From NCBI GenBank assembly GCA_029552125.1, contig JAKPEE010000069.1, positions 29,641 to 93,640 of the forward strand: DNA of 64,000 bases, read 5' to 3'. Made by a program: the position numbers and the translations under genes. Source of the DNA: Bacillota bacterium. Its GTDB lineage: Bacteria; Bacillota; Dethiobacteria; DTU022. Under the pieces are notes generated by a model. That model worked only from the letters and a program-made list of their open reading frames with translations, made no database searches and was not told where the DNA came from. This document shows positions 30,535 to 42,461 of this stretch, piece after piece (the stretch's first letter is position 1; each line of letters starts with the position of its first letter).

Positions 30535-31050
30535 GTGCCTCAGGTAGCTATCGTCATGGGCAGCGATTCGGATCTGCCCATTATGGCTGAAAGCGCCATG
30601 GCGCTGGATCTATTTGATCTTGAATACGAGATGATCGTGGCCAGCGCCCACCGCCACCCGGACAAAGTTGCCCGCTACGCCAGGGGGGCGGCGGAAGCGG
30701 GAATAAAAGTAATTATTGCCGGCGCCGGAGGGGCGGCGCACCTGCCGGGGGTCATCGCCGCCATGACCACGCTGCCGGTAATCGGCGTCCCGGTGGCCAT
30801 ACCGCCGCTGAATGGAGTTGATTCGCTCTACTCCATAGTCCAGATGCCGCGGGGCATCCCGGTAGCCACCGTAGCCATAAACAATGCCTTTAATGCCGGG
30901 TTGCTGGCCGCGCAAATCCTGGCCCTGGGCAATGAAGATTTGCAGGAGAAGTTAAACAGCTATCGCCAGGAGCTGGCGGCCAAAGTGGAAGCACAAGACT
31001 GCCGCCTGCGGAAAATGGGCTGGGAGTACTGCCTGAAAGAGAAGGAGTGA
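30535..31050 (+). CDS. purE: 5-(carboxyamino)imidazole ribonucleotide mutase
   Basis: [46 protein letters not shown] 30535 preferred by RBS spacing (track start 30526). Confidence 0.96.
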   Translation: MPQVAIVMGSDSDLPIMAESAMALDLFDLEYEMIVASAHRHPDKVARYARGAAEAGIKVIIAGAGGAAHLPGVIAAMTTLPVIGVPVAIPPLNGVDSLYSIVQMPRGIPVATVAINNAFNAGLLAAQILALGNEDLQEKLNSYRQELAAKVEAQDCRLRKMGWEYCLKEKE

Positions 31051-31055
31051 GTGCT

Positions 31056-32369
31056 ATGATTGACCGTTATGCCCGCCCGGAAATGAAGCGGCTCTGGAGC
31101 CTGGAAAACCGCTTCGCCAAGTTTTTGCAGATCGAAATCCTGGCGGCCCGGGCCTGGGCCGAGCTGGGCGTAATTCCCAGGGAAGCGGCCCGCTTAATCG
31201 AACAAAACTCGCGCTTCTCCGTAGAACGCATCCTGGAGCTGGAGCAGGAAACCCGCCATGATGTGGTGGCCTTTACCCGCTGCGTGGCCGAATCGCTGGG
31301 CGACGAGAGCCGCTATTTTCATTATGGGCTGACCTCCTATGACGTAGTGGATACGGCCCTGTCGGCAATGCTGGTGGAAGCGGCAGCACTCATTAAAGAG
31401 GGGCTGCACCGGCTGGAGGAGGCCCTGAAAGAGCAGGCTCTGCGGCATAAACAAACCGTGATGGCCGGGCGCACCCACGGTGTTCATGCCGAGCCGACCA
31501 GCCTCGGGCTGAAGTTTGCCCTCTGGCTGGCCGAAACCAGGCGCAACCGGGAACGCCTGGAGCGGGCCACAGAAAATATTCGCGTCGGCAAGCTATCCGG
31601 TGCGGTGGGCCACTATGCCCATATTGATCCCTTTGTCGAGGAATATGTTTGCCGCGAACTGGGATTGGCCGTGGCACCGGTATCGACCCAGGTGCTGCAG
31701 CGCGACCGCCATGCCGAATTTGTGACCGTTCTGGCCCTGGTGGGCGCTTCCCTGGAAAAGATTGCTCTGGAGGTGCGCAACCTGCAGCGCACTGAAACCC
31801 GCGAACTGGAGGAGCCGTTTTACCGCGGGCAAAAAGGTTCCTCGGCCATGCCGCATAAACGCAATCCTGTCACCTGTGAACAGATTTGCGGCCTGGCCCG
31901 GGTGTTGCGGGGCTATGCCTCCGCAGCCCTGGAAAACGTAGCCCTGTGGCATGAGCGGGATATTTCACACTCATCGGTAGAACGGATCATTTTGCCGGAC
32001 AGCACTACTCTCGTAGACTACCTGCTCCACCAGGTGGCCCGCGTTATACGCGAACTGCATATTTATCCGGAACAGATGACCCGCAATCTTGGCCTTACCG
32101 GAGGGTTGATTTACTCGCAAAGGGTGCTTCTGGCGCTGGTAGATAAAGGCCTGAGCCGGGAAAAGTCATACGACCTGGTGCAGCGCTGCGCCATGGAGTC
32201 ATGGACCAAAGGGCTTTCTTTTAAAGATCTTCTGTGGCAAGAACCGGCAGTGCGGGAGCAATTTAGTGAAAGGGAGCTTGACGGATTATTTGATCCCGCC
32301 TATTACCTGCGGCGAGTGGATCTGATCTACCGCCGCCTGGGTCTGGGTGAGGAAGCGCAGGCCGAATGA
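31056..32369 (+). CDS. purB: Adenylosuccinate lyase
   Basis: MIDRYARPEMKRLWS, GRTHGVHAEPTSLGLK, GQKGSSAMPHKRNPVTCE signature. Confidence 0.97.
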   Translation: MIDRYARPEMKRLWSLENRFAKFLQIEILAARAWAELGVIPREAARLIEQNSRFSVERILELEQETRHDVVAFTRCVAESLGDESRYFHYGLTSYDVVDTALSAMLVEAAALIKEGLHRLEEALKEQALRHKQTVMAGRTHGVHAEPTSLGLKFALWLAETRRNRERLERATENIRVGKLSGAVGHYAHIDPFVEEYVCRELGLAVAPVSTQVLQRDRHAEFVTVLALVGASLEKIALEVRNLQRTETRELEEPFYRGQKGSSAMPHKRNPVTCEQICGLARVLRGYASAALENVALWHERDISHSSVERIILPDSTTLVDYLLHQVARVIRELHIYPEQMTRNLGLTGGLIYSQRVLLALVDKGLSREKSYDLVQRCAMESWTKGLSFKDLLWQEPAVREQFSERELDGLFDPAYYLRRVDLIYRRLGLGEEAQAE

Positions 32370-32500
32370 ATCATCGTTAATGGGATATCCAGCCGGCGGC
32401 AGTTGGCACACGAAAGCAGCGGCAAGGGGCAAGGCAGGATTAAAGCTGTAGCCAAGCTGTATTGTTTTGCAATCCAGGATTAAAGTAGGAGGGTTAAACG

Positions 32501-33235
32501 GTGAATCGGGGGGAAATTTTATACGAAGGCAAGGCCAAGAAAGTTTTCCGCACCAGCGATCCGGATTTATACCTGATCGAATATAAAGACGATGCCACTG
32601 CTTTTGATGGGCTGAAAAAAGACAGGCTGGAAGGCAAGGGTGTTCTGAACAACGCTCTTTCCGCCATCTTTTTTACTTTACTGGAAGAAAAAGGAGTAGA
32701 AACGCATTTTGTCCGCAAGCTCAGTGAGCGGGAAATGCTGGTCAAAGCCCTGGAGATTATTCCGGTGGAAGTAATCGTGCGTAATATTGCTGCCGGAAGT
32801 CTTTCCAAGCGCCTCGGCATTCCCGAAGGGACCGTTTTGGGCCGGACCGTGCTTGAATTTTACCTGAAAGACGATGCCCTGCACGATCCGATGATTAACC
32901 ATAATCATATTTACGCCCTGGGGCTGGCTTCAGCGGAAGAGGTGGCGCAGCTTGAGGCGGCGGCCCTGGAGGTAAACGCTGTCTTAGCGCCGTATCTGAA
33001 GGAGCGGGGGCTAATCCTGGTGGACTTTAAGCTGGAATTTGGCCGGCACAAGGGGAAAATCCTTCTGGGTGACGAGATTTCTCCAGACACCTGCCGCTTC
33101 TGGGATTCCTCCAGCGGCGAAAAACTGGACAAAGACCGCTTCCGCAGGGATCTGGGCGGGGTCGTGGAGGCCTACCGCGAAGTGTGGCGGCGGGTAAAGG
33201 GGGGCGAAAACGGTGCTCTGGAAAGCCAGGATTGA
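32501..33235 (+). CDS. purC: SAICAR synthetase
   Basis: [55 protein letters not shown]. Confidence 0.97.
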   Translation: MNRGEILYEGKAKKVFRTSDPDLYLIEYKDDATAFDGLKKDRLEGKGVLNNALSAIFFTLLEEKGVETHFVRKLSEREMLVKALEIIPVEVIVRNIAAGSLSKRLGIPEGTVLGRTVLEFYLKDDALHDPMINHNHIYALGLASAEEVAQLEAAALEVNAVLAPYLKERGLILVDFKLEFGRHKGKILLGDEISPDTCRFWDSSSGEKLDKDRFRRDLGGVVEAYREVWRRVKGGENGALESQD

Positions 33236-33470
33236 GATCACCTTGAAAAAAGAAGTGCTGGATCCCCAGGGCGCCGCCGTCGAGAATGCCTTGAAGGCCC
33301 TGCACTATAACAATGTTAAGCAGGTACGCATCGGAAAATATATGGAGCTCTACCTGGAGGCGGAGGAAAGGGAAGCGGGGGCGAAGCAGGTGGAGGAGAT
33401 GTGCCGCCGCCTTCTGGCCAACCCGGTCATTGAAGATTTTAGCTACACGCTGACGGAGGCGGAGCGATGA
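33213..33470 (+). CDS. purS: FGAM synthase subunit PurS
   Basis: [45 protein letters not shown]; overlaps purC and purQ. Confidence 0.94.
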   Translation: MLWKARIEITLKKEVLDPQGAAVENALKALHYNNVKQVRIGKYMELYLEAEEREAGAKQVEEMCRRLLANPVIEDFSYTLTEAER

Positions 33471-34180
33471 AATTCGGGATTATTGTTTTCCCCGGGTCCA
33501 ATTGCGACCTTGACGCCTATCATCTGGTTAAAGATGTGCTTAAAAAAGAAGCCTCCTATATCTGGTGGGAAGAAACCGACCTTTCCGGTTATGATGCTCT
33601 CATTCTTCCCGGGGGCTTCTCCTACGGGGACTACCTGCGCGCCGGGGCCATCGCCCGCTTTACCCCGGTGATGGGAGCGGTGATCCAATTTGCGCGGCAG
33701 GGCGGGCTGGTCCTGGGCATTTGCAACGGTTTCCAGGTGCTGACGGAGGCGGGGCTGCTGCCGGGAGCCCTCTACCGTAATGCACACCTGCAATTCCGGT
33801 GCGGCTGGACTTATGTACGGGTGGAGAACCACACCCTGCCGTTTACCGGCGCCGCCCGTCCGGACCAGGTGCTGAAAATACCGGTTGCGCACGGCGACGG
33901 GAACTACTATGTGGGCCCGGAGGTGCTGCGCCGCTTGAAAAAGAACCGGCAAATTGTATTGCGTTACGTGGATGCAGCGGGCCGTGAAAGTGCCGCGGCC
34001 AACCCCAACGGTTCCCTGGATCATATTGCCGCAGTATGCAATGAATCCGGCAATGTGCTGGGCATGATGCCCCACCCGGAGCGGGCCGGGGAAGCGCTCC
34101 TCGGTTCGGAAGACGGCCTGGTGATCTTCCGTTCCTTGCTCCAATATTTCGATCAGCGGGGAGGCGGCAGCGGTGACTGA
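33467..34180 (+). CDS. purQ: FGAM synthase subunit PurQ
   Basis: [55 protein letters not shown]. Confidence 0.97.
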   Translation: MKFGIIVFPGSNCDLDAYHLVKDVLKKEASYIWWEETDLSGYDALILPGGFSYGDYLRAGAIARFTPVMGAVIQFARQGGLVLGICNGFQVLTEAGLLPGALYRNAHLQFRCGWTYVRVENHTLPFTGAARPDQVLKIPVAHGDGNYYVGPEVLRRLKKNRQIVLRYVDAAGRESAAANPNGSLDHIAAVCNESGNVLGMMPHPERAGEALLGSEDGLVIFRSLLQYFDQRGGGSGD

Positions 34181-36383
34181 AACAGGCAGGCATCTCTGGC
34201 GCCGGCTGGGCTTGAACGATGGGGAATATGAGCGCATCTGCGCCGACCTGGGCCGGGAGCCCAACCGGGTCGAATTGAATATGTACAGCGTGATGTGGTC
34301 AGAGCACTGTAGCTACAAGCATTCAAAGTCAACTTTGCGCCTCTTTCCAACCAGCGGCCCGCGGGTGCTTTTAGGTCCCGGGGAAAACGCCGGAGTGGTG
34401 GATATTGGCGGGGGATGGGCCGTTGCTTTTAAGATTGAAAGCCACAACCATCCTTCCGCCATCGAGCCGTACCAAGGCGCGGCCACGGGAGTAGGCGGCA
34501 TTATCCGCGATATCTTTACCCTGGGCGCCCGCCCGGTGGCGCTGTTAAACAGCCTGCGCTTCGGCAGCCTGGAGGACGCCCGGGTCCGCTATCTATTTGA
34601 TAACGTGGTGGCCGGAATCGGCGGCTACGGCAACTGTATCGGCATCCCCACCGTGGCCGGAGAGATCGCCTTTGAGCCCTGTTACCAGGATAACCCCCTG
34701 GTCAACGCCATGTGCGTGGGACTTCTGCCCGTAGAAAAGCTTGTCCTGGGCCAGGCGCCCGGCGCCGGGAACCTGGTGGTCCTGGTGGGAGCCCGCACCG
34801 GCCGCGATGGGATCCATGGCGTTACCTTTGCTTCTGAAGAGCTCTCGGAAGCGTCGGCAGAAAGGCGCCCCGCTGTGCAGGTGGGCGACCCCTTCCTGGA
34901 GAAGCTACTACTGGAAGCCAGCCTGGAAGTTATCGCGGGCGGCCTGGCGGTGGGAGTACAGGACCTGGGCGGGGCCGGGCTAACCTGTGCCGTCACGGAG
35001 ACAGCAGCCCGGTCCGGCAGCGGCATGGAGCTGGAACTGGACAAGGTGCCTTTGCGCGAGGCGGGGATGTCTCCCCTGGAAATTATGGTTTCCGAATCCC
35101 AGGAGCGCATGCTCTTCATTATTGAGCCCGGCCGGTTCAATGACGCGGCAAAGGTTTTCCGGCGCTGGGGGCTGTCTTTTGCAGTGATCGGCCGGGTCAC
35201 CGCCGACGGGTGGATTACGGTCAAACACGGCGGTCGTACCGTGGCCCGGGTACCGGCGGCAAGTGTGGCCGGCGGAGCGCCGCTGTATGAGCCCGACAGC
35301 CGGGAACCGGAGTATTATCGAGAGCGGCAAAGCGTTGATCCCCTGGATTATCCCGCGGTGGAGGATTGTACAGAGGCGCTGTTAGAAGTTTTAGGTTCAC
35401 CGGATGTGGCCTCCAAGCAGTGGGTCTGGCGCCGCTATGATTATATGGTCCGCACCTGTACGGTGCAGGGGCCGGGCGGCGATGCGGCCGTAATCCGCCT
35501 GCGGGAGACGGGGCAGGCGCTGGCGCTGGCCGTGGACGGCAACGGCCGCCACACTTACCTGGATCCGTACCGGGGCGGCATGATGGCCGTGGCGGAAGCC
35601 ACCCGCAACCTGGCCTGCACCGGGGCTGAACCGATTGGGATAACCGATTGCCTCAATTTCGGGAACCCGGAGAAGCCGGAAATATTCTGGCAGTTCCGCC
35701 GGGCCGTGGAAGGCATGTCCGAGGCCTGCCGCGTCCTGGAAGTGCCCGTGGTCGGCGGCAATGTTAGTTTCTACAACGAGGTGGAGGGGGAAGCAATCTA
35801 TCCTACCCCGGTGGTGGGGGCGGTGGGCCTGCTGGAAAACCCGGATCAACAGTGCGACATTGCCTTCAAAAAGGCGGGAGATCTGCTCTACCTGGCGGGA
35901 AGCAGCACAGTATCGCTGGGCGGGAGCCAGTTTATCAAGGTAATCCATCAGGCCGTAGCCGGGTCGCTTCCACCGGTGGACCTGGCCCTGGAAAAGAGGC
36001 TGCAAAAGCTGCTCGTCCAGGCCGTGCGGGCCGGTCTGCTCAGTTCGGCCCATGATCTCTCCGATGGCGGCCTGGCTGTGGCCCTGGCCGAGAGTTGCAT
36101 CGCCGGCGGGCTGGGGGCGCAGGTTACATTGCCCGGGCACCCCCGGCCGGAGCTGCCCCTGTTTGGAGAAGGCCCCTCCAGGGCCATCGTTTCGGTAAAG
36201 GCAGCAGCCAGGGAAAAGCTGCTGGCACTGGCGGCCAAACTTGAGGTGCCGCTGCTGTTCCTGGGAGAAGTGGGAGGGGATAAACTTTCGATCAGCGTTA
36301 CCCACGTGCCGGTGGTAGATGTCACGATCTTTGAACTAAAAAAAATTTACGAGGAGAGCATCCCATGTATCATGGAGCAATAA
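34173..36383 (+). CDS. purL: FGAM synthase subunit PurL
   Basis: [49 protein letters not shown]. Confidence 0.97.
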   Translation: MTETGRHLWRRLGLNDGEYERICADLGREPNRVELNMYSVMWSEHCSYKHSKSTLRLFPTSGPRVLLGPGENAGVVDIGGGWAVAFKIESHNHPSAIEPYQGAATGVGGIIRDIFTLGARPVALLNSLRFGSLEDARVRYLFDNVVAGIGGYGNCIGIPTVAGEIAFEPCYQDNPLVNAMCVGLLPVEKLVLGQAPGAGNLVVLVGARTGRDGIHGVTFASEELSEASAERRPAVQVGDPFLEKLLLEASLEVIAGGLAVGVQDLGGAGLTCAVTETAARSGSGMELELDKVPLREAGMSPLEIMVSESQERMLFIIEPGRFNDAAKVFRRWGLSFAVIGRVTADGWITVKHGGRTVARVPAASVAGGAPLYEPDSREPEYYRERQSVDPLDYPAVEDCTEALLEVLGSPDVASKQWVWRRYDYMVRTCTVQGPGGDAAVIRLRETGQALALAVDGNGRHTYLDPYRGGMMAVAEATRNLACTGAEPIGITDCLNFGNPEKPEIFWQFRRAVEGMSEACRVLEVPVVGGNVSFYNEVEGEAIYPTPVVGAVGLLENPDQQCDIAFKKAGDLLYLAGSSTVSLGGSQFIKVIHQAVAGSLPPVDLALEKRLQKLLVQAVRAGLLSSAHDLSDGGLAVALAESCIAGGLGAQVTLPGHPRPELPLFGEGPSRAIVSVKAAAREKLLALAAKLEVPLLFLGEVGGDKLSISVTHVPVVDVTIFELKKIYEESIPCIMEQ

Positions 36384-37774
36384 TTGGTCCAAAATTAAAA
36401 GAATCGTGCGGAGTCTGCGGCGGGTTTTCCCGGGGCGATAATCTGCCCTACCTGACCTGTTTTGCGTTATACGCGCTGCAGCACCGCGGCCAGGAAAGCG
36501 CCGGCATTGCCGTAGGCGGCGGCGGAGAAAAGAAAATCTGGTTGAAGCGGGGCATGGGACTGGTTTCCGAAGTTTTCCCCACTACGGATGAGTTAAAAGA
36601 GCGGCGCGGCAACCTGACCGTGGGCCACGTGCGCTACTCTTACGGCGAGGAAGGATGGCACCCGGAGAACGCGCAGCCTCTATTATTAAAATACCGTCAC
36701 GGGGAGCTTGCTATAGCTCATAACGGGCTGTTGTTAAACGGGCCGCAGTTGCGGGAAGAGCTGGAGGAGAAGGGTGCTATCTTTCAAACCGGCAGCGATA
36801 GCGAGCTTCTGGCCCACCTGGTGGCCCGCCAGGGAAGCCCCGATCTGGAAGAGTCGCTCGCTGCGGTCGTTCCCCGGCTGGCGGGCGCTTTTGCCTTTGT
36901 TCTCACTGACGGGAAAAAAGTGATCGGCCTGCGCGACCGCCACGGGTTCCGGCCTCTCTCCCTGGCCGCGCTGGGTAATGAAGGATATTTCCTGGCCTCT
37001 GAAACATGTGCCTTCGACACGATCCGGGCCCGGTTCTTGCGGGATGTAGAGCCTGGCGAAATGGTGGTGCTGGATCAAAACGGATTGCGCAGCCGCAGAA
37101 TCATGCCAGAGGAACAACCCTCCCTCTGCATATTTGAATTCATCTATTTTGCCCGCCCGGATAGCAATATCCACGGTGTCAATGTTCACCTGGCCCGGCG
37201 GGAACTGGGCCGTACCCTGGCCCGGGAGCATCCCGCAGCCGCGGATATGGTTACCGGGGTGCCTGACTCCAGCATCGCCGCAGCATCAGGATATGCCGAA
37301 GAGGCCGGCCTCCCGTACGAGATGGCCCTGGTAAAAAACCGTTATATCGGGCGCACTTTTATTCAGCCGAGCCAGAAGTTGCGGGAAGAAGGGGTCGATC
37401 TGAAGCTGAATGCCGTGCGCAAAATTGTGGAGGGGAAAAGGGTGGTTATCGTGGACGATTCCATCGTGCGCGGCACCACCAGCCTCAAACTGGTGCGCAT
37501 GGTCCGGCGTGCCGGGGCGCGGGAGGTGCACCTGCGGATCAGTTCCCCCCCGGTTATCGCTTCCTGCTTCTACGGTATCGATACGCCCACCCAGGAAGAG
37601 CTCATCGCTCACGGGCGCACTCCTGCCGAGGTGGCGGAAATGGTTGGCGCCGATTCAATCGGCTTTTTAAGCCATGAAGGTATGATCAGCTCGATCGGAC
37701 TGCCCGGTGACCGCGTTTGCCAGGCCTGCTTTACAGCCAGGTACCCTGTATTAAATCCCGCAGCCGGGTCCTGA
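36365..37774 (+). CDS. purF: Amidophosphoribosyltransferase
   Basis: [44 protein letters not shown] motif. Confidence 0.97.
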   Translation: MYHGAIIGPKLKESCGVCGGFSRGDNLPYLTCFALYALQHRGQESAGIAVGGGGEKKIWLKRGMGLVSEVFPTTDELKERRGNLTVGHVRYSYGEEGWHPENAQPLLLKYRHGELAIAHNGLLLNGPQLREELEEKGAIFQTGSDSELLAHLVARQGSPDLEESLAAVVPRLAGAFAFVLTDGKKVIGLRDRHGFRPLSLAALGNEGYFLASETCAFDTIRARFLRDVEPGEMVVLDQNGLRSRRIMPEEQPSLCIFEFIYFARPDSNIHGVNVHLARRELGRTLAREHPAAADMVTGVPDSSIAAASGYAEEAGLPYEMALVKNRYIGRTFIQPSQKLREEGVDLKLNAVRKIVEGKRVVIVDDSIVRGTTSLKLVRMVRRAGAREVHLRISSPPVIASCFYGIDTPTQEELIAHGRTPAEVAEMVGADSIGFLSHEGMISSIGLPGDRVCQACFTARYPVLNPAAGS

Positions 37775-37948
37775 AAAAATCGATACAGTAGCTGAAAAAA
37801 GCCGCCAGATTAACCCGGAGGCTGTTTCCAGGCTGGGGAGGGCGGGCACCCTGGTTTAAGCCTGGGTGCATCCGGCGGCCCGTGGTTAAAAGAATATTCA
37901 TGTTGGCGAACGGCGCTTCGCAAGGTATGGCCTGCTATTTTGAATTGT

Positions 37949-37968
37949 TCTGTATAAATCTGTATAAA
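37949..37968. repeat. Two tandem 10-bp repeats upstream of hppA
   Basis: TCTGTATAAA TCTGTATAAA. Confidence 0.6.
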
Positions 37969-38045
37969 TAAGCAGGGATTTTAGGCTCTGATCATGTATA
38001 ATTAAGGTTGTACTTATCAATCGCAAAAGGAGGCAGGTTAACTCA

Positions 38046-40031
38046 ATGGATGGTTATCTTTATGCCGTCCCCGCCTGTGCCCTGGTGGGCCTGGTCTTTG
38101 CCCTGATTCTCTGGGCCAGGATGACCCGGGCCGATGCAGGAACGGATCGCATGAAAGAAATCGCCGGGGCCATTCGGGAAGGCGCCATGGCCTTTTTGAA
38201 GCGGGAGTACTCTTACCTGGTCGTCTTTGTCCTGGTGCTGGCGGTTTTACTGGCGGTACTGCCGGGGATTGGCTATCTTACCGCCGTCTGCTTTGTGGTG
38301 GGTGCCGTATTTTCAGCTACAACCGGTTTTGTGGGGATGAGAGTGGCCACCAGCGCCAATGTACGCACCGCCCAGGCAGCCCGCTCGGGCGTCAACCCCG
38401 CCCTGACCATGGCCTTTTCCAGCGGCACGATCATGGGCATGATGGTGGCCGGGCTGGGCCTGTTCGGGCTGGGCATCCTCTATATCATCATCAGAGATCC
38501 GGTAGTGGTAAACGGCTACGCCCTGGGAGCCAGTTCCATCGCCCTCTTTGCCCGTGTCGGCGGCGGCATTTATACCAAGGCCGCCGATGTGGGGTCCGAC
38601 CTGGTGGGTAAAGTGGAGGCGGGCATCCCCGAGGACGATCCCCGCAACGCCGGCGTCATCGCCGACAACGTCGGCGACAATGTGGGCGATGTGGCCGGCA
38701 TGGGCGCGGACTTGTTTGAATCCTATGTAGGCTCTATGGTTGCCGCCATGACCGTGGGGGTTGCTGTCTTTAACCTCAGCGGCCTCTCTTTCGAAGCAAC
38801 ACTGCTGCCCCTGCTGGTGGCTTCAGTGGGAATCCTGGCCTCGGTGTTGAGCTTTTTCTTCGTGCGGGCCAGAGAAGGCCAGCACCTGGGCGCAGCCCTG
38901 GAGCGGGCCCTGTGGATCAGCGCCGCCATTGTAGTGGTCATCGCTTACTTTATCACCAGATATCTGTTGGGGGAAATGGGTCCTTTCTACGCCGTGCTGT
39001 CCGGCCTTGTGGCCGGAGTGGCCATCGGGCGGATCACCGAGTTTTATACTTCGGATCAATATAAATCGGTGCAAGGGATTGCCAGGGCTTCGCTTACCGG
39101 CACCGCCACCAATATTATCAGCGGGCTGGCCGTAGGGATGAAGAGCACCTCCCTGCCCCTACTGGCAGTGGTCGGCGCCATCCTGGTTTCTTACCATTTT
39201 GCCGGGATCTACGGTATCGCCGTCGCTGCGGTGGGCATGCTTTCTACTGTGGGCATGACCGTGGCCGTGGACGCTTACGGACCGGTGGCCGACAACGCCG
39301 GCGGTATCGCTGAAATGGCCGGACTGGAAAAAGAGGTCCGCCAGATTACCGACCAGCTTGATTCTGTGGGCAACACCACCGCCGCCATCGGCAAAGGCTT
39401 CGCCATCGGCTCAGCCGCCCTGACCGCCCTGGCCCTCTTTACCGCCTATGCCCAGGTGGCCGGGCTAAAGGCCATCGATATTATGAGCGCCAGGGTTATC
39501 TCCGGCCTGTTCATCGGCGGGATTCTGGTCTTTTTCTTCAGCGCCCACACCATGGAGGCCGTGGGCAACGCCGCTTATAAGTTAATTGAGGAGATCCGCC
39601 GCCAGTTTAGGGAGATTCCCGGGCTCATGGAAGGAAAAGCGCGCCCGGAATACGCCCGCTGCGTCGATATCAGCACCAAAGCCGCCCTCCGCGAGATGAT
39701 TCTCCCCGGGCTGCTGGCCGTGGCCGTGCCACTGGCGGTAGGCTTAATCCCCTTCCTGGGCAAAGAAGCCCTGGGCGGGGTGCTGGCCGGGGCCACACTT
39801 ACGGGGGTGCTGCAGGCTATATTTATGGCCAATTCCGGGGGGGCCTGGGACAATGCTAAAAAATATATTGAAGCGGGCCAGCACGGCGGCAAAGGCAGCG
39901 AAGCCCACAAGGCCGCCGTCGTGGGCGACACCGTGGGCGATCCCTTCAAGGACACCGCCGGCCCATCCATGAACATTTTGATTAAATTAATGAGCATAGT
40001 GGCTTTAGTATTTGCCCCGCTCTTCTTCTAA
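38046..40031 (+). CDS. hppA: Membrane-bound ion-translocating pyrophosphatase, K+-dependent type
   Basis: [74 protein letters not shown] (Ala rather than Lys at the K+-dependence position). Confidence 0.95.
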   Translation: MDGYLYAVPACALVGLVFALILWARMTRADAGTDRMKEIAGAIREGAMAFLKREYSYLVVFVLVLAVLLAVLPGIGYLTAVCFVVGAVFSATTGFVGMRVATSANVRTAQAARSGVNPALTMAFSSGTIMGMMVAGLGLFGLGILYIIIRDPVVVNGYALGASSIALFARVGGGIYTKAADVGSDLVGKVEAGIPEDDPRNAGVIADNVGDNVGDVAGMGADLFESYVGSMVAAMTVGVAVFNLSGLSFEATLLPLLVASVGILASVLSFFFVRAREGQHLGAALERALWISAAIVVVIAYFITRYLLGEMGPFYAVLSGLVAGVAIGRITEFYTSDQYKSVQGIARASLTGTATNIISGLAVGMKSTSLPLLAVVGAILVSYHFAGIYGIAVAAVGMLSTVGMTVAVDAYGPVADNAGGIAEMAGLEKEVRQITDQLDSVGNTTAAIGKGFAIGSAALTALALFTAYAQVAGLKAIDIMSARVISGLFIGGILVFFFSAHTMEAVGNAAYKLIEEIRRQFREIPGLMEGKARPEYARCVDISTKAALREMILPGLLAVAVPLAVGLIPFLGKEALGGVLAGATLTGVLQAIFMANSGGAWDNAKKYIEAGQHGGKGSEAHKAAVVGDTVGDPFKDTAGPSMNILIKLMSIVALVFAPLFF

Positions 40032-40064
40032 GGACAGGCCATGGCAAGCCGCACTTTACACCAG

Positions 40065-40099
40065 GGGGGCTGCCCCAAGAGGGCAGCCCCCGCCTTTTT
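40065..40099 (+). terminator. Intrinsic terminator after hppA
   Basis: GGGGGCTGCCC-CAAGA-GGGCAGCCCCC-gcc-TTTTT. Confidence 0.92.
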
Positions 40100-40407
40100 C
40101 CGGTGAAAAGCAGTTTGATGCCCGCCGCGGGCCAAGCAATTTGTGATCAAGACCCGGCCGGTAACATGGACCTGTTGTGCATGTTTCGCGCAGTAGCCGC
40201 TGCTTTGTTGAACTCAGTACTGCCTTCATCTTCTGCGGCGCGATCAAAGCTGCGGTATTCAAGAAATTCTTGCGACCGGGCAGCCCGGCGCTGTTCATTG
40301 AAGGGTTTGATTGGTTTTTACTGTTTAGCAATTCAGGTCCTATTTTTAATCAATAACAGAAAACCGGGCTGTCACGGCGCCGGAGAACTAAGGTTTTAGA
40401 ATACTGC

Positions 40408-41205
40408 TTACCCGGTATACTCCTTGCGGTGCAGCAACAGGAAGCCCAGGGCTGTACCCAGGAGGAAAACAAGCAGTAAAAAGAGCATTCCCGGGTAAAA
40501 AGGTTTGCCTGCCGCGGCATCTTCAAATCCGGCATAGTAGTAGACAGTGAAGTATCTCAAAAAATGCAGCTTCTCCGTTGTTTTGCTGAGAGCGTCCACC
40601 AGGAAGAAGCCGAAACCGAGGGCCACCCCCAGCGTGGTGGCGGCTGAGACCTGGTTGATCAGGGGAGCAGCGGCGAAAGCGATACCTCCTGCAGCCAGGG
40701 TGGCCAGCAGCCCGGCCAGGTGCACCCACAGTTGCCTGGTAGTGTTAAAAGCTCCCGGATCAACCGCAGCTGCTAGAACCAGGGCAGCCATGTAGAGAAG
40801 CATCCACAGTAATACCATCATCAGTAGAAATACGGTCACCTTGGCCGCCAGAATGCGGTTGCGTGTTACCGGGCGGGTGAAGAGGAATTCAGCCGTATTC
40901 AGGTCTGCTTCGCGGCTGATGAGCCGTCCGGCCAGCATGGCTGCATAGATGGAAGTTAAAAGGAGCAAATATGGCAGCACCTGCAAGGCGTGGTAATAGT
41001 TGATTTCTTCAAAAACAATTTGATGTATATTGAAGGCATCTTTCAGCGCTGCGGGAAAACCTTCCAGCAGTTCGCTGTATTCGGGGCTTTGTATATAGGG
41101 GAAGAAAGAAAGGTAGAGGACCAGCACTGCCATGATCATGGCGGTCCAGATGAGAAAGCCACGCCGGTTCAAGCGGAACTCCTGGCGAAAAACATTAACG
41201 GACAT
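40408..41205 (-). CDS. ABC-2 type transporter permease
   Basis: MSVNVFRQEFRLNRRGFLIWTAMIMAVLVLYLSFFPYI; six hydrophobic segments, GRLISREADLNTAEFLFTRPVTRNRILAAK; overlaps the ATPase gene. Confidence 0.82.
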   Translation of the reverse strand: MSVNVFRQEFRLNRRGFLIWTAMIMAVLVLYLSFFPYIQSPEYSELLEGFPAALKDAFNIHQIVFEEINYYHALQVLPYLLLLTSIYAAMLAGRLISREADLNTAEFLFTRPVTRNRILAAKVTVFLLMMVLLWMLLYMAALVLAAAVDPGAFNTTRQLWVHLAGLLATLAAGGIAFAAAPLINQVSAATTLGVALGFGFFLVDALSKTTEKLHFLRYFTVYYYAGFEDAAAGKPFYPGMLFLLLVFLLGTALGFLLLHRKEYTG

Positions 41206-42112
41206 TTGCAGCCTCCCCTTTCTCCGGTGCATCGTACATGGCCAAAAACAGCTCTTCGATACTGGGATCGCTAATTTGAATATATTCCAGGTCAAGCCGC
41301 GCCATCTCCCTGACGATTTCGCCCGGCGGGGCCTGGACAGCCAGCCGGTAACGCCCCGGCCGGCCTTCCACCGGAACGGGCTGGCCCCATGACTCCGGGA
41401 GTCCCCGCGGCGGGCCGCCGCCGGATACTTCCAGGGTAATTAATTTCATCCGGCGGCCGGGAAGCTCCTCCAGGGGCGACAGGTGGATCAGGCGCCCTTC
41501 TTTAATCAGACCTACCCGGTGGCATATTCGTTCGATCTCTTCCAGGACATGGGTGGAGAAAAAAATGGTCATACCGAGGACGTTCAGCTCTTGCAGCAGG
41601 TTAAAGAAATTCTGCCTCATCAGCGGATCCAGGCCGCTGGTGGGCTCGTCCAGCACCACCAGGCGGGGGCGGTGCAGCAACGCCTGGATAATTCCCAGCT
41701 TCTTGCGGTTTCCGGTGGAGTAGGTTCTGATGCGGCGGGAGGGGTCGAACTGCAGTATCTCCACAAGCTTCCGGATCCAGCGGCGGTCCACCCGGGGGTA
41801 GAAGCCGGCAGCGTAGTCAATCAGCTCTTGCCCGCTCATTTCGGGATAATAGTTGACTTCGGCGGGCAGGTAGCCCACCTGGTGATAAAGGGGGCCGCCA
41901 CCGGGAGGAATTGTACTGCCGAAAATGCGCGCTTCGCCGGCAGTGGGGCGGATTAATCCCATCAGGGTGCGGATGGTAGTGGTCTTTCCGGCGCCGTTGG
42001 GGCCGATGAATCCAAAGATCTCGCCTTCTTCCACCGCGAAGTTTAAGTTTTCAACACCCCGGTTTTTCCCGTAATACTTGGTCAGATTCACCAGGGCTAT
42101 CGCTTCGGGCAT
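41195..42112 (-). CDS. ABC transporter ATP-binding protein
   Basis: GFIGPNGAGKTTTIRTLMGL (Walker A), YSTGNRKKLGIIQAL, LVVLDEPTSGLDP. Confidence 0.95.
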   Translation of the reverse strand: MPEAIALVNLTKYYGKNRGVENLNFAVEEGEIFGFIGPNGAGKTTTIRTLMGLIRPTAGEARIFGSTIPPGGGPLYHQVGYLPAEVNYYPEMSGQELIDYAAGFYPRVDRRWIRKLVEILQFDPSRRIRTYSTGNRKKLGIIQALLHRPRLVVLDEPTSGLDPLMRQNFFNLLQELNVLGMTIFFSTHVLEEIERICHRVGLIKEGRLIHLSPLEELPGRRMKLITLEVSGGGPPRGLPESWGQPVPVEGRPGRYRLAVQAPPGEIVREMARLDLEYIQISDPSIEELFLAMYDAPEKGEAANVR

Positions 42113-42353
42113 CGTTGTGGAGCACCTCTTTTCGGTTTGGATATTTTATCCTCCCGGTAATTGTACCCCTGGCCGCAATTCCGGTCAAGGGCGGCCGAAC
42201 TTCCAGCTCTATCTGTTGAATCGTAAGCAAGAATGAGTCCTTCTGAGAGCCTTTCTCAGGGAGGACGGTTGGGCACCGCCGGAAGTTTCATTCTCTTTTG
42301 ACTCCCCGATCACCGTTCAAAACCTTGCATAAACAGACCAAATCCCAGGTGAA

Positions 42354-42382
42354 TTGACAAGCCTGTCATGCAAAATTATACT
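42354..42382 (+). promoter_or_regulatory. Sigma-A promoter for the purM-purD segment
   Basis: TTGACA-17 bp-TATACT; overlaps palindrome TGACA-agcc-TGTCA. Confidence 0.8.
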
Positions 42383-42461
42383 GGTCTGGGAGGATATCTT
42401 GTTTGGCCAGTGGAATATGTAAAAATAGGCCCCACGTATCGATTGATAGGAGGAATAAGCC

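Noticed and set aside
35397-36305. 302-aa minus-strand ORF inside purL
   Set aside because: Antisense shadow ORF of an essential conserved gene; no domain signature.
42112-42460. Purine or second PRPP riboswitch before purM
   Set aside because: No ykkC core or purine-aptamer loop motifs seen; only a sigma-A promoter, a small CTGAGA/TCTCAG hairpin and a palindrome.
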